A stretch of DNA of 8,292 nucleotides, taken from NCBI GenBank assembly GCA_016870235.1, contig VGCB01000090.1:1-8292 (forward strand), read 5' to 3'. Numbering within the stretch: position 1 is the stretch's first letter; every line of letters starts with the position of its first letter. Below the pieces are notes generated by a model. That model did no database searches. It worked only from the letters and a program-made list of their open reading frames with translations, and had not been told where the DNA came from. Position numbers and translations under genes: made by a program. Positions 7,001 through 8,292 of this stretch are shown here, one piece after another. The DNA is from Actinomycetota bacterium. Lineage in GTDB: Bacteria; Actinomycetota; Thermoleophilia; Gaiellales; Gaiellaceae.

Positions 7001-7021
7001 CCTCCCCCAAAAAGGGGGAGG
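7001..7021 (+). other. Strong hairpin: 8-bp C/G stem with A5 loop, between divergent genes
   Basis: CCTCCCCC and GGGGGAGG form a perfect 8-bp stem closed by AAAAA. This run of five A is unusual in such GC-rich DNA. No gene ends here on either strand, so a simple terminator is unlikely. It would lie in the leader of a rightward transcript or upstream of the DUF6941-like promoter. Attenuator, RNA-stability element or protein-binding site are all possible. Confidence 0.45.
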
Positions 7022-7059
7022 CGGGACTGTCCGACCGGTGTGAGACGCTTCCCCGTACG

Positions 7060-7539
7060 GTGATCCCGCGCATCCTGAGCTTCGTCCGCCAGGCCCACGT
7101 CGCCGATCCGCCCAGGGCCTGCGAGCACTGCGCACAGACGACTCCCGGCACGCCGGCCCGACGCCGAAGCGAGGGTGCGCCGCCGCGCGCCGTGCCCGAC
7201 CGCGTCCGCGTGCTCGATCGGGCCAGCATCCTCGACCGGACGGGTCCTTCGACGCGGACGAGCCTCGTCGATCGGACAGCCGTCTCGGAACGGAGGAGCG
7301 TCGCGGATGGGAGGAGCTTCCTGTACCGGAGCCGCGTGCTGCCTCGCGGCCCGCGCGTGCGCCGGGTGCCGGCCGTGCGCGTCGCGCCCGACCGCGTCCG
7401 CTCGCACGACCTGGTCGCTCCCGACCCGCTCGCGACGACCGGGGACGCATCGCGGGTTCGCGTGGCTCGCGATCGCGTCGGCACGAGCGCGGCTTCCCGT
7501 CCGCTCTCGATCGAGCGGACGCCGATCGCCGCGGCCTGA
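7060..7539 (+). CDS. Uncertain Arg-rich ORF (159 aa) with hexapeptide repeats, overlapping the oxidoreductase start
   Basis: This ORF is not recognised and may not be a protein. In favour: codon-position composition is gene-like in this frame (my count of A/T is about 24%, 35% and 13% at positions 1, 2 and 3), the GTG start opens on a plausible MIPRILSFVRQAHV, and its TGA overlaps the next ATG by one base (TGATG), as in translationally coupled genes. Against: there is no clear Shine-Dalgarno or leaderless box at the GTG, no known domain, and the content is extreme (many Arg, Pro, Val, Asp). Residues 21-24 are CEHC, a lone CxxC. Residues 45-98 are nine hexapeptides of the type V-x-D-R-x-S encoded by an 18-bp repeat. 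The frame on the opposite strand shares the same third positions but has a less gene-like balance of positions 1 and 2. It could instead be an untranslated leader or spacer. Confidence 0.35.
   Translation: MIPRILSFVRQAHVADPPRACEHCAQTTPGTPARRRSEGAPPRAVPDRVRVLDRASILDRTGPSTRTSLVDRTAVSERRSVADGRSFLYRSRVLPRGPRVRRVPAVRVAPDRVRSHDLVAPDPLATTGDASRVRVARDRVGTSAASRPLSIERTPIAAA
7192..7353. repeat. Degenerate 18-bp tandem repeat, about nine units
   Basis: Starting at 7192 the sequence falls into nine consecutive 18-bp units with a rough consensus GTCCTCGATCGGACGAGC; units at 7210, 7228, 7264, 7282 and 7300 are the most alike. Because 18 is a multiple of three, every frame on either strand shows a six-residue period. 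In the rightward frame the units read VPDRVR, VLDRAS, ILDRTG, PSTRTS, LVDRTA, VSERRS, VADGRS, FLYRSR, VLPRGP. The pattern fades after 7353. Confidence 0.5.
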
Positions 7540-8292
7540 TGCTCCCGCGCCGGGCGGGCACCGTCGTCGTGGGCGGCGGGGTCGTCGGCGCGAGCATCGC
7601 CTTCCATCTCGCGGAGGCCGGCGACGAGGTCGTGCTGCTCGAGCGCGACGCGCTCGCGTCGGGCTCGACGAGCCGGGCAGCCGGCGGCGTCCGCGCGCAG
7701 TTCTCCGATCCACTCAACATCGCGATCGCGGCGCGCAGCCTCGAGGCGTTCGGTGCCTTCGCCACGCGCCCGGGAGGCGACATCGACCTCCGCACGGTCG
7801 GGTACCTGTTCCTGCTCGATCGCGACGAGGACGTCGCCGCGTTCGAGGCCGGGGTCGCCCTGCAGAACGCCCACGGCGTGCCGAGCCGGATGCTCGACCT
7901 CGCAGAGGCGCGCCGGCTCTCGCCGCTTGCGGGCCTCGACGGCGTTCTCGGCGCCGCCTTCTCCCCGTCCGACGGCCACGCGAGCCCCGATGCGGTCGTC
8001 CAGGGGTACGCGGCGGCGGCGCAGCGGCTGGGGGCGGCGGTCGTCACGGGCTGCGAGGTGACCGGGATCCGGCTCGCAGGCTCGGAGGTGCGGGCGGTCG
8101 AGACGGCGAGGGGCGCAGTCGATACGTCGGTCGTCGTCTGCGCCGCGGGCGCATGGTCGCCCGCGGTCGCCCGCATGGTCGGGGCGGACCTGCCCGTCGT
8201 GCCCTTCCGGCGCGAGGTCGGCTTCACGGGCCCGATGCCCGGCGCCGGCCGGCCGCCGCTGACGATCGACTTCGCGACCGGCTTCTACTTCC
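7539..8292 (+). CDS. FAD-dependent oxidoreductase of the DAO family, 5' part (C terminus outside window)
   Basis: The 251 visible residues start MLPRRAGTVVVGGGVVGASIAFHLAEAG, a classic Rossmann dinucleotide-binding fold with GGGVVG (12-17) and the ribose-binding acid Glu35 in VVLLERD. It continues with SGSTSRAAGGVRAQF (41-55), the FAD-contacting segment of D-amino-acid oxidase-like enzymes, and reaches CAAGAWSP and PPLTIDFATGFYF before the window ends. This resembles sarcosine oxidase beta subunits, glycine oxidases and the FAD subunits of opine/proline dehydrogenases, which oxidise the C-N bond of secondary or D-amino acids. The exact substrate cannot be told from this half. Typical length is 370-400 aa. 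The ATG overlaps the TGA of the preceding ORF by one base; there is no Shine-Dalgarno or TANNNT box at leaderless distance, which suggests it depends on an upstream transcript. Confidence 0.93.
   Translation, partial: MLPRRAGTVVVGGGVVGASIAFHLAEAGDEVVLLERDALASGSTSRAAGGVRAQFSDPLNIAIAARSLEAFGAFATRPGGDIDLRTVGYLFLLDRDEDVAAFEAGVALQNAHGVPSRMLDLAEARRLSPLAGLDGVLGAAFSPSDGHASPDAVVQGYAAAAQRLGAAVVTGCEVTGIRLAGSEVRAVETARGAVDTSVVVCAAGAWSPAVARMVGADLPVVPFRREVGFTGPMPGAGRPPLTIDFATGFYF

Noticed and set aside
7192..7353. Repeat tract as a CRISPR array
   Set aside because: Units are 18 bp, contiguous and degenerate, with no unique spacers and no cas genes.
7001..7538. Riboswitch in the leader of the oxidoreductase gene
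   Set aside because: I looked for glycine-type and other known motif cores and recognised none; the hairpin at 7001-7021 alone is not evidence of a riboswitch.
6941..8227. Long minus-strand open frames (also 6954-7979 and 6322-7713) opposite the oxidoreductase and repeat tract
   Set aside because: They run through the start of an unmistakable FAD-binding domain on the other strand, are Arg/Ser/Ala-rich, and show no motif. The hexapeptide pattern in them follows from the 18-bp DNA repeat.

Overview
The window is GC-rich (roughly 70% by eye) with strong G/C bias at third codon positions. Short intergenic gaps, several apparently leaderless genes and a DUF6941-like protein point to a high-GC actinobacterium. 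Thermoleophilia (Solirubrobacterales/Gaiellales type) is my best guess, but it is an inference and no rRNA or marker tree is available here.

Most of the window reads leftward on the minus strand. From right to left it holds: a 144-aa DUF6941-like protein (6510-6944); a PHP-family CpsB/YwqE-like tyrosine phosphatase (5550-6266); purA, adenylosuccinate synthetase (4243-5505); a 78-aa membrane-anchored or secreted mini-protein that ends in a fragment of a fibronectin type III (FN3) domain (3887-4123); a 1063-aa secreted protein with seven FN3 repeats, a beta-rich middle domain and a C-terminal SGNH/GDSL hydrolase domain (555-3746); and the 5' part of purD, glycinamide ribonucleotide synthetase (1-505, cut by the window edge). 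On the plus strand are a 40-aa signal-peptide-like ORF (6371-6493), an uncertain Arg-rich ORF containing a degenerate 18-bp tandem repeat (7060-7539), and the 5' part of a FAD-dependent DAO-family oxidoreductase (7539-8292, cut by the window edge).

The clearest non-coding pattern is the octamer TAGACTCG, present exactly three times, each with its TAGACT hexamer ending 6 or 7 nt before a start codon (purD, PHP phosphatase, DUF6941 gene). This is the geometry of a TANNNT -10 box driving a leaderless mRNA. A variant (TAGGAT) precedes a GTG that gives PurA its canonical N terminus, so I place the purA start there and not at the upstream ATG. The leftward genes are therefore probably separate transcription units and not one operon.

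The two genes between purA and purD differ: they have Shine-Dalgarno sequences, lack the leaderless box, are predicted to be exported, and share FN3 sequence with each other. They look like an accessory cell-surface islet placed between two purine-biosynthesis genes. The repeat organisation of the FN3 array, the truncated FN3 mini-gene, the 18-bp repeat tract and the palindromes between 6945 and 7059 are the parts most worth a second look. I saw no tRNA, rRNA, CRISPR array, insertion sequence or recognisable riboswitch.
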